From positions 935,001 to 999,000 of the forward strand of contig JAIUCV010000002.1 of assembly GCA_026724425.1 (NCBI GenBank): a DNA stretch of 64,000 bases. Direction: 5' to 3'. The notes beneath the pieces were generated by a model, which worked only from the letters and a program-made list of their open reading frames with translations, made no database searches and was not told where the DNA came from. Positions 62,811 through 64,000 of this stretch are shown here, piece after piece. The stretch comes from Erythrophleum ivorense (Eukaryota; Streptophyta; Magnoliopsida; Fabales; Fabaceae). A program made the translations under genes and the position numbers. The stretch's first letter is position 1; each line of letters begins with the position of its first letter.

Positions 62811-64000
62811 CCTCCTTACATGATGTGGTGGAAAATTCAATGTTAAATCTGTTTGAATTTCCCTCAAATGATGAATCAAGTACCTCCAAAAAGGAAACCA
62901 CTTTAATGCTTAATAGTCATGTCCAAATGGTTGACATAAACAAGGAATATTCTGATTCTTTTCATTTTTGTGATCAGAATTGTCTTACAGGTTCCTATAA
63001 CCAAGCCACAAATTGTACTAGTGATTCTTCTCCTTCAAACTTTGATGCATAGATTATTGAAGTTGAGTTTCCACAAACAGAATTTGTGGCTTCAGAAATT
63101 CCTGCCAACAATGAACAAAATCCCTCGAAGCATCAAACTGATTCCAACATTACAAATGAACGACCTTCAAGCATATTTGCAAGATTATACTCTTGCAACC
63201 ACAACCTCTTCAGCTAAGTCTAAGACTCTAAAAATGGCTCTTAAGGATCCAAAATGGGTGACTGCCATGGAAGATGAACGTCAAGCATTTCATGCCAATG
63301 AAACATGGATTCTTGTTCCCTGTCCTTTCAATACTAATATAGTTGCTCTAAGTGGGTTTAGTGTATTAAGTACAAAGAGGATGGCTCCATTGACAGGTTC
63401 AAGGCACAATTGGTTGCTCATGGCTTCACTCAAGTTTATAGTATTAACTATGTTGAAACTTACAGTCTAGTGGTTAAATTAGCCATCATTCATCTTGTCA
63501 TAGATCTATCAACTTCACTTAAGCAAACCATGCGTCAATTGGATGTCAAAAATGCTTCCTACAGGGGCATCTCAGAGATAGTTTACATGGAGCTTCCACT
63601 ATGATTTATTGATCCCACTTTTCTTGATCATGTATGCCTACTGAAACTATCTTTATGTGTGCTAAAGCAAGCACCTCGTGCTTAATTTAACTGTGTATCT
63701 TAATTGCTGCATGGGCATCTCAAAGAGATAGTTTGCACAAAGCAGCCACTAGGATTTATTGATCCCACTTCTCTTGATCACGAATGCCTACTCAAACACG
63801 TACTTGGTTCAACCATCTATCTCAATTCCTTCTCCATCTTGGATTTTATAACAGCAAAGTAGATTCATTCCTTTTCATCTACCTGAATGCAACAATCATA
63901 ACAATTCTTCTTGTTTATGTTGATGACATCCTTCTTGCTGAAAATGATTATATATTCATGTCACATTTGATATCTCAACTTGGGAATGAGTTTGCAATTA
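62811..64000 (+). pseudogene. Copia 4 pol (right part), running off the window
   Basis: Resumes the Copia frame after the Gypsy insertion: an unconserved linker with HDVVENSMLNLFEFPSNDES, then reverse transcriptase from about 63210 (MEDERQAFHANETWILVP), KEDGSIDRFKAQLVAHGFTQ in a shifted frame, and RQLDVKNA near 63535. After an internal duplication the catalytic VYVDDILLAEND lies at about 63914-63950. RNase H and the 3' LTR lie beyond 64000. Stops and frameshifts are present, so it is not functional. Confidence 0.88.
63567..63790 (+). repeat. Tandem duplication within Copia 4 reverse transcriptase
   Basis: The block GCATCTCAGAGATAGTTTAC...GATTTATTGATCCCACTT at 63567-63640 is repeated in diverged form from about 63715 (GCATCTCAAAGAGATAGTTT...), a period of about 147 bp. 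It duplicates the segment just after the RQLDVKNA motif. Confidence 0.85.

Noticed and set aside
1..64000. CRISPR arrays, operons, tRNA or rRNA genes
   Set aside because: The window is plant nuclear DNA. No repeat-spacer structure was seen, and I recognised no tRNA or rRNA sequence on either strand by eye.

Overview
This is a window of nuclear DNA from a dicot plant. The genes have many short exons with GT..AG introns and AT-rich introns and spacers. The proteins are plant orthologues, and Copia, Gypsy, hAT and RTE-type elements account for roughly half of the window. The genus cannot be named from the sequence alone.

Layout. 1-6850 is AT-rich spacer with no convincing gene. 6880-10210 (+) is an intact GDP-mannose pyrophosphorylase gene (VTC1/CYT1 type, 361 aa) with an intron in its 5' UTR. 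11053-17077 (-) is an intact six-exon gene for a YIPF1/2-type Golgi membrane protein (269 aa); its third intron carries a small LTR element. 18494-26030 (-) is an intact gene for folylpolyglutamate synthase (15 coding exons plus a final short one, 539 aa). Directly upstream of its start codon sits a 5.1-kb hAT transposon (26292-31403) with an 8-bp target duplication and a decayed transposase. 31411-35040 is spacer holding a decayed RTE-type LINE with a 200-bp internal tandem duplication.

35040-51237 (-) holds nine exons of a gamma-tubulin-complex adaptor gene, NEDD1. It looks broken: one exon has a stop, one splice acceptor is lost, three single-base frameshifts are present, and the first exons are not seen. 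Its introns have taken in three Copia elements (39943-44710 on +, 44863-49235 on -, 51309-55272 on +), each with a perfect 5-bp target duplication. The third was later hit by a small Gypsy element (53114-54406). From about 55.5 kb to the window end lies a fourth Copia element, split by a 5.3-kb chromodomain Gypsy element (57511-62810, on -).

The three intact genes are housekeeping genes: nucleotide-sugar and ascorbate supply, Golgi trafficking and folate metabolism. They do not form a functional cluster. I see no novel multi-gene system. The points of interest are the decaying NEDD1 copy, the transposon at the folylpolyglutamate synthase promoter, and rearrangements inside the retroelements.
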